From: CAZAGA01 sp041912175
Lineage (GTDB): Bacteria; Chloroflexota; Anaerolineae; Anaerolineales; UBA4823
Direction of reading: 5' to 3'
Assembly: GCA_041912175.1 (NCBI GenBank)
Contig: JAYRNN010000050.1
Coordinates: 1 to 7,914 of the forward strand
DNA length: 7,914 nucleotides
The notes beneath the pieces were generated by a model that worked only from the letters and a program-made list of their open reading frames with translations, searched no databases and was not told the DNA's origin. This document shows, one piece after another, positions 1 through 6,611 of this stretch. Numbering within the stretch: position 1 is the stretch's first letter; each line of letters begins with the position of its first letter. A program made the translations under genes and the position numbers.

Positions 1-179
1 ACTTCATCGATAAACCGATCATCAACGGTTTTGGTGACGGGGTCGCCAATATTACAAACAGGCTGGGTTTTAACTTGCGCCCAATCCAAACCGGGAAAAT
101 TCAGCAGTATATGGTCTACGCACTGACCACTGCAGCAATCTTCGCGGCAGTCTACTTTTGGGTAATTTCGAACCGGTGA
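1..179 (+). CDS. nuoL: NADH-quinone oxidoreductase subunit L, C-terminal end (partial)
   Basis: The last 58 codons of an open frame enter from the left edge (first full codon at base 3) and stop at TGA 177-179. NuoL is the distal proton-pumping subunit of complex I in the cytoplasmic membrane; its long lateral amphipathic helix clamps the other pumps together. The visible tail contains the end of that helix (IDKPIINGFGDG), then the family signature LRPIQTGKIQQY, then a hydrophobic stretch (about residues 39-55 of the visible part) that fits the last transmembrane helix, ending in SNR. The identification rests on the QTG-x-x-Q-x-Y signature, the following helix and the position directly before nuoM (17-base gap). 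Nearly all of the lateral helix and all pump residues lie outside the window, so whether it is lengthened cannot be judged here. Confidence 0.9.
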   Translation, partial: FIDKPIINGFGDGVANITNRLGFNLRPIQTGKIQQYMVYALTTAAIFAAVYFWVISNR

Positions 180-196
180 TGGGGAGGAGGTAAATA

Positions 197-1795
197 ATGG
201 AAAATGCATCGATGGGATTTGTTGGACAAAATATTCTCACTCTGATCCTGTTCAGTCCGCTTGTGGCAGGCCTGATCCTCTTGCTGCTGCCAAAGAAACA
301 GTCAGCCTTAATCCGTTGGGTGGCATTCATATTGAGTCTGATACCATTTGTTTTGACGATGTGGCTGTGGTTCAATTTCAAGCAGAATGTCCCAGGTTTT
401 CAATTCCAGCAAGAGGTCATCTGGTATCCACCCCTGAACGCGTCTTATCATGTAGGTGTGGATGGCGTCGCTCTTACGATGGTTCTCTTAACCACCTTGC
501 TGATGCCCTTGGCCATCCTGGCATCATTCAGCATTAAGGACCGCATCCAATCGTACATGATCCTGTTCTTCTTGTTGGAAATGGGCATGTTGGGTGTGTT
601 CCTTTCCCTGGATTTGATGATTTTCTTCGTGTTTTGGGAGTTTGGGCTTGTCCCGATGTACTTTTTGATCAACCAATGGGGCTCGGAAAAAGGCGAACGT
701 ACCATTTGGGGTGGGCGGACGGTTCCTGCGCGATCTTATGCTTCATTGAAATTTATGCTCTATACGATGGCAGGGTCTCTGGGTTTGCTCCTGGCCATTC
801 AGATGTTAGGTGCAGTTTCCGGAACCTTTAGTTATACGGAGCTCCTGGCCCGCTGGAACTCCTTGCAAGGCACACTCTTCGGCTTACCGATTGAGACCGT
901 AAAAACGGTTGCCTTTTGGGCTTTCGTGATTGCCTTTGCGATTAAGGTGCCTGTTTTTCCATTTCATACCTGGCTGCCTGACGCCCATACGGAAGCGCCT
1001 ACGGCTGGCTCGATGATCCTGGCAGGCGTTTTGCTGAAACTTGGAGCTTTCGGTTTCCTGCGCTATGTACTCCCACTTTATCCGGAGCAATCTTATAACT
1101 ATGCCTGGGTACTAGCCTTGTTGGCAATGTTGGCAATCGTTTTTGGCGGCTTAGCGTCATTTGGACAGACTGATTTCAAGCGTTTGGTAGCTTATTCATC
1201 CGTCAATCACATGGGTTTCGTAGTTTTAGGAATCGCTGCTGCGGCGCGCGCCTTCGGCATGCCCGGAGCCGAGAATACAATGAACGCCAATCTCGCCTTG
1301 AATGGGGCGGTGCTGCAAATGTTCAACCACGGCCTATCTGCAGCAGGCATGTTCTTTTTGGTAGGTGTGCTTTATGAGCGCACACATACGCGTGATTTGC
1401 GTGAATATGGTGGGCTGTTCCCATTGGCGCCGGTGTATGGCGGAATCTTGATTTTCATCTCTATGGCTTCCTTGGGCCTGCCAGGCCTGAATGGTTTTAT
1501 CTCTGAATTCCTGGTTGTGCGGGGGGCCTGGCCGATTTTCGGCCTGTTCACTGCGTTATCGATGTTTGGGTTATTGATGACCGGCGCTTATATCCTAAAG
1601 GCTCTCAAAATGGTTCTGCACGGACCGCTTAACGAACACTGGGTTGGCCACTTGAGTGAAATAAACGCCCGCGAGATCTTTGTCATCGTTCCGCTTATGA
1701 CGTTGATCCTGTGGATCGGCGTTTGGCCAAGCTGGATTTTGGACTTGATCAACCGGGCAGTTAGTATGGCAATTGCCGCGCTTTTCGGTGTATGA
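197..1795 (+). CDS. nuoM: NADH-quinone oxidoreductase subunit M, first copy
   Basis: This is a 532-residue polytopic membrane protein of the Mrp-antiporter-like family, a proton-pumping subunit of complex I. ATG 197 is preceded by a strong Shine-Dalgarno (GGGAGGAGGT, 182-191). All expected charged residues are present: TM5 glutamate E148 (FVFWEFGLVPMYF), TM7 lysine K250 (FAIKVPVFPFHTW), TM8 lysine K281 (GVLLKLGAFGF), histidines H338 (SVNHMG) and H378 (MFNHG), and TM12 glutamate E437 (GFISEF). By family knowledge these match E. coli NuoM E144, K234, K265, H322, H348 and E407. It is slightly longer than the usual ~500 residues because of extra loop residues around 163-180 (after TM5) and 350-364. 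It lies between nuoL and a second nuoM, and is the more canonical of the two. Fourteen transmembrane helices are expected from the family; I did not predict each one. Confidence 0.96.
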   Translation: MENASMGFVGQNILTLILFSPLVAGLILLLLPKKQSALIRWVAFILSLIPFVLTMWLWFNFKQNVPGFQFQQEVIWYPPLNASYHVGVDGVALTMVLLTTLLMPLAILASFSIKDRIQSYMILFFLLEMGMLGVFLSLDLMIFFVFWEFGLVPMYFLINQWGSEKGERTIWGGRTVPARSYASLKFMLYTMAGSLGLLLAIQMLGAVSGTFSYTELLARWNSLQGTLFGLPIETVKTVAFWAFVIAFAIKVPVFPFHTWLPDAHTEAPTAGSMILAGVLLKLGAFGFLRYVLPLYPEQSYNYAWVLALLAMLAIVFGGLASFGQTDFKRLVAYSSVNHMGFVVLGIAAAARAFGMPGAENTMNANLALNGAVLQMFNHGLSAAGMFFLVGVLYERTHTRDLREYGGLFPLAPVYGGILIFISMASLGLPGLNGFISEFLVVRGAWPIFGLFTALSMFGLLMTGAYILKALKMVLHGPLNEHWVGHLSEINAREIFVIVPLMTLILWIGVWPSWILDLINRAVSMAIAALFGV

Positions 1796-1835
1796 CGTTG
1801 AGTACGCAGACCGTCGCACGTTCTTGAGGTGAATT

Positions 1836-3332
1836 ATGCAGTTTCCGATATTGAGTGTAATTGTTTTTACTCCAATCGTGGCCGGTATGTTAATCTTGTT
1901 AATCCCGGCGGATCGCAAAGATGAGACGCGAGTGGCGGCCTTAGCCACTGCGACCTTTGCCCTGCTGCTCTCGATTTGGGCTTATTTCTCCTACAACGTC
2001 CAGACGGCGGGTTACCAATTTGTGGAACAATATAATTGGCTTCCCACCTTGGGCGTATCTTACAAGGTGGGCATGGATGGTATGAACGCGCCGCTTGTCC
2101 TGCTAACGGGCATTGTAATGTTCACGGGTGTATTGATCTCCTGGAAAATTGATGACCGGCCGCGCGAATTTTTTGCCTTCTTGTTTATCCTGGCCACCGG
2201 TGTTTTTGGCGTTTTCGTTTCGCTGGATTTGTTCATGTTGTTTTTCTTTTATGAAATCGCGGTCTTTCCGATGTATTTATTGATCTCCATTTGGGGCTGG
2301 AAAGTGACCCGCGACTATGCGGCGATGAAGCTGACGCTTTACCTGTTTATCGGTTCGGTGATCGCTCTGATCGGCGCGCTGGCGATGTACTTCTTCTCCG
2401 GCCTGCGCACGTTTGACATGATTGCGATGGAAGCCGCGAATTTCGATCCGCAATTTCAAATCATCGTGTTCCCATTTGTTTTTATTGGTTTCGCGATCCT
2501 GGGTGGTATCTTCCCGTTTCATAACTGGAGCCCGGACGGCCACGTCGCTGCTCCGACTGCTGTCTCAATGTTCCATGCTGGCGTATTGATGAAATTAGGC
2601 GCTTTTGCTGCCCTGCGAGTCGGAATCATGTTATTGCCGGCTGGCGCCAAGTTTTGGATGCCATGGATTATCGTCCTGACGCTGATTAACGTCGTCTATG
2701 GCGCCTTTATTGCCAGCGTACAAAGTGACTTTAAATATGTCATCGGTTTCTCCTCGGTCAGTCATATGGGCCTGGTCATCATGGGATTTGCTACATTAAA
2801 TAGCCAAGGCATGTTGGGCGCGGGCTTACAAATGTTCTCGCATGGCGTGATGACGGCTCTCTTCTTTGCTGTGGTCGGGATGATATACGACCAGGCGCAT
2901 ACCCGAGAAATCCCGAAGCTGTCTGGTTTTCGCAAAGTCATGCCGCTGGTGACGATTGCATTTATCATTGGCGGTCTGGTCAGTATGGGCATGCCAGGAT
3001 TCTCTGGTTTCGTGGCTGAATTCCCAATATTTGTGGGATTATGGAAAGCAGAGCCAGCGTGGGTCTGGCATAATTACATCTGGGTGGCCATCGTTGCCTC
3101 GATTTCAATCGTCATCACCGCATCGTATATCATCCGGATTATACAGAAAGTGTTTTTCGGAAATTTACCGCCCGAGCTTGAAGGGCATGTTCATGACGTG
3201 ACTGTCCTGGACAAAGTTGCCCTGGTATTTCTCTCCGCCGTGCTGGTCGCTTTGGGAGTGTTTCCGACGCTGATGACCCCCTGGGTTCAGTCTGGCGTCA
3301 ATAATATTATGCGCCTGTTGGGAGGTGCCTAA
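1836..3332 (+). CDS. nuoM: NADH-quinone oxidoreductase subunit M, second divergent copy
   Basis: A second full-length NuoM-type pump of 498 residues starts 40 bases after the first; GAGGTG (1826-1831) precedes ATG 1836. Family marks are clear: TM5 glutamate E139 (FFFYEIAVFPMYLL), PFHNWSPDGH (227-236), TM8 lysine K253 (HAGVLMKLGAF), H310 (SVSHMG), H336 (MFSHG) and TM12 glutamate E395 (GFVAEF). One key residue is missing: aligned on the invariant FPFH-x-W, the TM7 lysine (K250 in the neighbouring copy) is leucine L222 here (GFAILGGIFPFH). Another difference is KYVIGFSS (299-306) where the first copy has KRLVAYSS. The protein is clearly diverged from its neighbour, so this is an old paralogue and not a recent tandem duplication. 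It overlaps nuoN by one base, so the two are probably translationally coupled. It most likely forms a fourth antiporter-like subunit in the membrane arm. Confidence 0.95.
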   Translation: MQFPILSVIVFTPIVAGMLILLIPADRKDETRVAALATATFALLLSIWAYFSYNVQTAGYQFVEQYNWLPTLGVSYKVGMDGMNAPLVLLTGIVMFTGVLISWKIDDRPREFFAFLFILATGVFGVFVSLDLFMLFFFYEIAVFPMYLLISIWGWKVTRDYAAMKLTLYLFIGSVIALIGALAMYFFSGLRTFDMIAMEAANFDPQFQIIVFPFVFIGFAILGGIFPFHNWSPDGHVAAPTAVSMFHAGVLMKLGAFAALRVGIMLLPAGAKFWMPWIIVLTLINVVYGAFIASVQSDFKYVIGFSSVSHMGLVIMGFATLNSQGMLGAGLQMFSHGVMTALFFAVVGMIYDQAHTREIPKLSGFRKVMPLVTIAFIIGGLVSMGMPGFSGFVAEFPIFVGLWKAEPAWVWHNYIWVAIVASISIVITASYIIRIIQKVFFGNLPPELEGHVHDVTVLDKVALVFLSAVLVALGVFPTLMTPWVQSGVNNIMRLLGGA

Positions 3333-4837
3333 TGGGTTCGATTTCAACGCCGATGATCCTGGCGATCTTGCCAGAAATTCTCTTACTCAGCTTGATGCTG
3401 GTGGTCCTGGTTGTCGAGTTGGTCATAAAACCAGACCAACGCCGCAATCTGGGATGGGTCACTGCGGTTGGCCTGCTGATTGTAATGCTTTTGAGCGTTT
3501 GGCTTGCCAAGCCCGACGCTGGGCAGACCGCGCAGACATTGTGGGGTGGGATGATCCGTTGGGACATGATGGGATTTACTTTTTCCATGTTGTTCATGTT
3601 CGCGGCCGCCATGACAGCATTGCTGGGCATGGAAGTGGAAGGCTTGGGCGAGCGAGGTGAATTTTACATTCTCCTGCTGGCATCCACGATCGGAATGTCG
3701 TTCCTGGCCTATGCCTCTGACTTGATCATGCTCTACCTGGCCCTGGAAACCGTTGCAATTCCGTTATATGTGCTGACTGGTTTTCAGGGTAATAACGATC
3801 GATCCGTTGAAGCGGGTTTTAAGTACTTGCTTTTTGGCGCCATGTCTTCCGCGATTATGCTCTATGGCCTGACCCTCGTATATGGTTTTGCTGGCACCAC
3901 AGATCTATACTCGATCGTGCAGGTGCTGGTTTCGGGGGCGGCTCCAGTTTGGCTGGTGATTGGCTCGCTTTTATTTATCTTGGTCGGCTTTGGTTTCAAG
4001 ATATCTGCCGTGCCGTTGCATTTTTGGGCGCCAGATGTATACGAAGGCGCGCCGACCCCGGTGACAGGCTTCTTATCGACTGCTTCGAAGGCCGCGGGTT
4101 TCCTGATCTTAATGCGCGTCCTTTTTGTTGCTTTCCCTGTGATCATGCAGCCATCCGGCGAGATGCTTGAAGCCAGACAAATTTGGGGCGGCCTGATCGC
4201 AGCGATTTCGGTTGCAACGATGACTTTAGGCAACCTGCTGGCCCTGGCGCAGAAGAATATTAAACGCATGCTGGCTTATTCGTCCATTGCCCATGCGGGT
4301 TATGCTCTGATCGGTATTGCCTCCCTCTCAGGCTTGGGGCTAACCAGTACGATCTTTTATCTGATTGCCTATATGCTGACGAACCTGGCCGCCTTTGGTG
4401 TGGTCTCTGCATATAGTCGAATTATCGGTTCAGATGATATAAAGGATTTCGCGGGTATGAGCCGGCGCGCCCCGGGATTGGCGTTGATGATGTTGGTAGC
4501 CTTCTTGTCCTTATCAGGTATGCCTCCATTTGCCGGTTTCATAGCAAAATTTTTGGTTTTTGCCTCAGCAGTTCAGGCCTACAGCAGCACAGGACAATTT
4601 TATCTGCTTTTCCTAGCAATCGTCGGTGTGTTGAACTCGATCATCGGCCTCTACTACTATCTGACTGTTTTGAAAGTGGTATACCTGTATCGTTCTGAAG
4701 ATGACGAACGCCCTGCTCCTGTACCCGCCAGTACGTATCTGGCTTTGGGCGTGCTGGTGCTTGGGGTAATCTTAGTCGGTACATTTTTCGCACCCTGGTT
4801 TAACTGGTCCTTCACTGCGGCTGCGGGCATGTTTTAG
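3332..4837 (+). CDS. nuoN: NADH-quinone oxidoreductase subunit N
   Basis: NuoN (501 residues) is the pump of complex I closest to the quinone module. The start ATG shares its A with the stop codon of the preceding nuoM (TAATG, 3330-3334), and a Shine-Dalgarno GGGAGGTG (3320-3327) lies inside the end of that gene. Diagnostic residues are TM5 E139 (YLALETVAIPLYVL), TM7 K223 (GFGFKISAVPLHFWAPD), the NuoN-typical VYEGAPTPVTGFLST, TM8 K253 (STASKAAGF), KRMLAYSSIAHAGY (311-324) and TM12 lysine K406 (GFIAKF). The lysine at TM12, where NuoM has glutamate, and the EGAPTPV motif separate it from NuoM. Length is normal for the family. It is the last nuo gene, matching the usual L-M-N order, and a hairpin follows directly after the stop codon. 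Confidence 0.96.
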   Translation: MGSISTPMILAILPEILLLSLMLVVLVVELVIKPDQRRNLGWVTAVGLLIVMLLSVWLAKPDAGQTAQTLWGGMIRWDMMGFTFSMLFMFAAAMTALLGMEVEGLGERGEFYILLLASTIGMSFLAYASDLIMLYLALETVAIPLYVLTGFQGNNDRSVEAGFKYLLFGAMSSAIMLYGLTLVYGFAGTTDLYSIVQVLVSGAAPVWLVIGSLLFILVGFGFKISAVPLHFWAPDVYEGAPTPVTGFLSTASKAAGFLILMRVLFVAFPVIMQPSGEMLEARQIWGGLIAAISVATMTLGNLLALAQKNIKRMLAYSSIAHAGYALIGIASLSGLGLTSTIFYLIAYMLTNLAAFGVVSAYSRIIGSDDIKDFAGMSRRAPGLALMMLVAFLSLSGMPPFAGFIAKFLVFASAVQAYSSTGQFYLLFLAIVGVLNSIIGLYYYLTVLKVVYLYRSEDDERPAPVPASTYLALGVLVLGVILVGTFFAPWFNWSFTAAAGMF

Positions 4838-4839
4838 TC

Positions 4840-4880
4840 TCCAATCCCAACTCTTGTATGAGACGGGAATTGGGATCGGA
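4840..4880 (+). terminator. Hairpin after nuoN, possible end of the nuo transcript
   Basis: Bases 4840-4853 (TCCAATCCCAACTC) pair with 4867-4880 (GAATTGGGATCGGA), giving a 14-base stem with two mismatches (4843/4877 and 4851/4869) and a 13-base loop. It starts two bases after the nuoN stop codon. The downstream bases (TAATTGGCCTAACTTTAT) are AT-leaning but hold no clean T run, so this may be a weak terminator, a 3'-end stabiliser or a partial read-through point before the atp genes. Confidence 0.5.
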
Positions 4881-4912
4881 TAATTGGCCTAACTTTATCG
4901 ATATACGATTTG

Positions 4913-4942
4913 TTGACGGCTTTTGGGTGATTGTGATACAAT
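4913..4942 (+). promoter_or_regulatory. Sigma70-type promoter with extended -10, for the atp genes
   Basis: TTGACG (4913-4918, 5 of 6 to consensus) is followed by an 18-base spacer and TACAAT (4937-4942, 5 of 6). TG sits at 4934-4935, one base ahead of the -10, which is the extended -10 pattern. Transcription would begin about 6-8 bases past the -10, near 4948-4950, only a few bases before the ATG at 4952. The match is good by eye; the start site itself is inferred. Confidence 0.7.
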
Positions 4943-4951
4943 TCCCGAACC

Positions 4952-5257
4952 ATGAGTGTGAACCCTGGGCAACCCGGCGAAAACCGGAAAGAACTCAATC
5001 AAAGTATGCTCTTGGGCGCGGTCGTGGGACAAGTGGGCTGTCTGACATTGTTAATCGTATTGGCAGCCCTTTTTGGTGGATTGTGGCTGGATGGTCGATT
5101 TGGCACCAGGCCATATATCACAATTATTTTGATGATTGCCAGTGTGCCAGTTACACTGATTGTTATGTTTTGGATCGTGCGTCGGACAACGGCTCGACTA
5201 CAAAAGAAACAACAACCATCTGACCAGAAGTTGGGTCAAGGAGGAGATCAACAGTGA
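4952..5257 (+). CDS. AtpZ/AtpI-family small membrane protein of the ATP synthase operon
   Basis: This is a 101-residue protein with a polar, positively charged N-terminus and two hydrophobic helices (about 19-42 and 55-76). Between them lies the family mark GGLWLDGRFGT (42-52), whose G-x-x-L-D followed by a G-T is typical of AtpZ/AtpI proteins. The tail (77-101) is charged and Gln-rich. Members usually open F-type ATP synthase operons. AtpI has been linked to c-ring assembly and AtpZ/AtpI to divalent-cation transport, but the role of this protein is inferred only from family and position. The start at ATG 4952 has no Shine-Dalgarno and lies about 10 bases from the promoter -10, so its message is probably leaderless or nearly so. 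The next in-frame ATG (5006) would remove only the polar N-terminus and also lacks a clear ribosome site. The stop overlaps the atpB start by 3 bases. Confidence 0.8.
   Translation: MSVNPGQPGENRKELNQSMLLGAVVGQVGCLTLLIVLAALFGGLWLDGRFGTRPYITIILMIASVPVTLIVMFWIVRRTTARLQKKQQPSDQKLGQGGDQQ
5238..5246 (+). promoter_or_regulatory. Shine-Dalgarno site that sets the GTG start of atpB
   Basis: AAGGAGGAG lies inside the end of the atpZ/atpI-like gene, 7 bases before GTG 5254. The GTGA overlap (5254-5257) suggests coupled translation of the two genes. Confidence 0.75.
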
Positions 5258-6282
5258 ATCAGAAGAAGAAAAACAGAATCTTGGGAATACCAAACCGGTA
5301 TTACGTTCTGTTATTTATCGTCCTCGGTTTCATTGCTGCAAGATTTTATCCACCGATCCTGCCGCATATCCAGCTACCAGCAGAACGCTATTCTAATACA
5401 CCGTTGTTTGGGAATTTTTATTGGACCAATACCCTGACTGCTATGGTGATTGCGGATGTCATCATCCTTCTCATGGCATTGATTGTGCGACGGGTGGTCA
5501 AAAAAGTTGAGAAAGATGGCAGTTTAATCCCAATGGGGATTACGGGTGTGATTGAAGCGATCCTAGAAGTTATTTATAACTTGACAGAATCAACCGCTGG
5601 GAAATGGTCGAAAAAGATATTTCCCTTCTTTGCCACGATTACGATATTTGTTCTGATCGTCAACTGGACAGAATTAATCCCTGGGGTTGACAGCATTGGT
5701 ATTTTACACCATGCAGAAGCTGGGGCGGGATATCCGGTAAAAGAGCTAACCTCTCGATTGGCGACGCTAGTCAAACCGGCTTGTGAAGCAGCCGCATCTG
5801 TGACCGCCAGCGGGGCAGAGCAGAGTGCGGAGGGCGCTTGTTTCGAATTGGTTCCTTATGTGCGTGTACTTTCCACAGACCTTAACTTTACGGTCGCGCT
5901 GGCCTTGATCTCCGTTGTGATGACCCAGGTTTTTGGGGTGCAGGCGCTGGGCATGCCTTACTTCGAGAAATTCATCAACTGGCGAGGCATCTTTAGCCGG
6001 CCGATCTTTGGGATCATCGATTTTGGCGTCGGATTGCTCGAGTTGATCTCGGAAATTTCAAAAATACTCTCATTCTCCTTCCGTTTGTTTGGAAATATCT
6101 TTGCAGGCTCGGTATTACTCTTTGTGATTGGAACATTGGTACCGGTGCTTGCTCAATCTGTTTTCTTGCTGCTTGAATTTTTTGTCGGTCTGATCCAGGC
6201 AGCCGTGTTCGGAATGTTGACCATGGTCTTTATGTCCCAGGCGACTGCCGGTCATGGCGAACATGCCGCCGAAGGACACTAA
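5254..6282 (+). CDS. atpB: F0F1 ATP synthase subunit a
   Basis: Subunit a (342 residues) is the membrane stator that carries the two proton half-channels next to the c ring. It starts at GTG 5254 and overlaps the previous gene. Hallmarks: NWTELIPG (137-144); STDLNFTVALAL (207-218); the helix SFRLFGNIFAG (275-285) with the essential arginine R277, equal to E. coli R210; and a last helix EFFVGLIQAAVFGMLT (308-323) with Q314, equal to E. coli Q252. The tail is His-rich (HGEHAAEGH). The protein is longer than the E. coli one (271 residues), partly because the extracytoplasmic loop between about residues 144 and 207 is some 40-45 residues longer. This loop holds two cysteines (C177, C196) that could form a disulfide. 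No residue needed for proton transport appears to be missing. Confidence 0.96.
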   Translation: MNQKKKNRILGIPNRYYVLLFIVLGFIAARFYPPILPHIQLPAERYSNTPLFGNFYWTNTLTAMVIADVIILLMALIVRRVVKKVEKDGSLIPMGITGVIEAILEVIYNLTESTAGKWSKKIFPFFATITIFVLIVNWTELIPGVDSIGILHHAEAGAGYPVKELTSRLATLVKPACEAAASVTASGAEQSAEGACFELVPYVRVLSTDLNFTVALALISVVMTQVFGVQALGMPYFEKFINWRGIFSRPIFGIIDFGVGLLELISEISKILSFSFRLFGNIFAGSVLLFVIGTLVPVLAQSVFLLLEFFVGLIQAAVFGMLTMVFMSQATAGHGEHAAEGH

Positions 6283-6300
6283 TCTAGAAATTATCAATTT

Positions 6301-6347
6301 GCGTTACAACGCGCGAAAGCTATTACACTCAGGAGGCTAACGATATT
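6301..6347 (+). promoter_or_regulatory. atpB-atpE leader with small hairpin and Shine-Dalgarno
   Basis: The 65-base gap between atpB and atpE holds an AT-rich part (6283-6300), a tiny hairpin GCGT-TACA-ACGC (6301-6312) and AGGAGG (6331-6336), 11 bases before ATG 6348, which is a long spacing. In E. coli the atpB-atpE gap boosts translation of the many-copy c subunit; a similar role here is only an analogy. Confidence 0.35.
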
Positions 6348-6575
6348 ATGGATGCAGCAGCAGCAAAACTCATCGGAGCAGGTTTAGCGATGATCGGTAC
6401 GATCGGTGCAGGACTTGGGATCGGCATACTCGTAAATGGCGCGGTGCAAGGCATTGCTCGGAACCCAGATGCCAGCAGCAACGTCCAGACCAATATGATC
6501 CTCGGAATCGCCTTCGCCGAAGCGGTTGCTATTTACTGCTTGGTTGTAGCGCTCTTAATCCTGTTTGTTGGTTAA
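6348..6575 (+). CDS. atpE: F0F1 ATP synthase subunit c
   Basis: This is a 75-residue, two-helix proteolipid that forms the rotating c ring. Helix 1 contains the glycine-rich packing motif G20-x-G22-x-G24-x-G26, the polar loop is ARNPDA (37-42), and helix 2 carries the ion-binding carboxylate E58 in GIAFAEAVAIYCLV. Aligned by the loop arginine to the sodium-type c subunit of Ilyobacter, the sodium-ligand positions are not kept: the helix-1 glutamine is I25, and the serine and threonine after the glutamate are A59 and V60. Only the tyrosine (Y63) is shared. This points to a proton-type ring. Length is standard and the start is set by AGGAGG upstream. It sits between atpB and atpF in the usual order. 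Confidence 0.97.
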   Translation: MDAAAAKLIGAGLAMIGTIGAGLGIGILVNGAVQGIARNPDASSNVQTNMILGIAFAEAVAIYCLVVALLILFVG

Positions 6576-6596
6576 TCCGATCGAGACGCCATTTGG

Positions 6597-6605
6597 AAAA
6601 GGAGG
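6597..6605 (+). promoter_or_regulatory. Shine-Dalgarno site that sets the TTG start of atpF
   Basis: AAAAGGAGG is followed after 6 bases by TTG 6612. The first in-frame ATG downstream (codon 34) would delete the membrane anchor, so TTG is the credible start. Confidence 0.8.
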
Positions 6606-6611
6606 CACAAC

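Noticed and set aside
1595..1948. A 117-codon minus-strand frame spanning the join of the two nuoM genes.
   Set aside because: It lies opposite conserved NuoM coding sequence and a normal ribosome site, with no recognisable protein motif.
197..3332. Recent tandem duplication of nuoM.
   Set aside because: The two proteins differ at many positions, including loops and a key lysine, so they are old paralogues.
3862..4269. A 135-codon minus-strand frame inside nuoN.
   Set aside because: It is antisense to strongly conserved NuoN helices, has low-complexity basic composition and no ribosome site. It is a shadow of the coding strand.
4858..5223. A 121-codon + frame overlapping the atpZ/atpI-like gene.
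   Set aside because: It reads through the hairpin and promoter region and across the real gene in another frame. Its protein has no family likeness, while the 4952-5257 frame has helices and the GxxLD motif.
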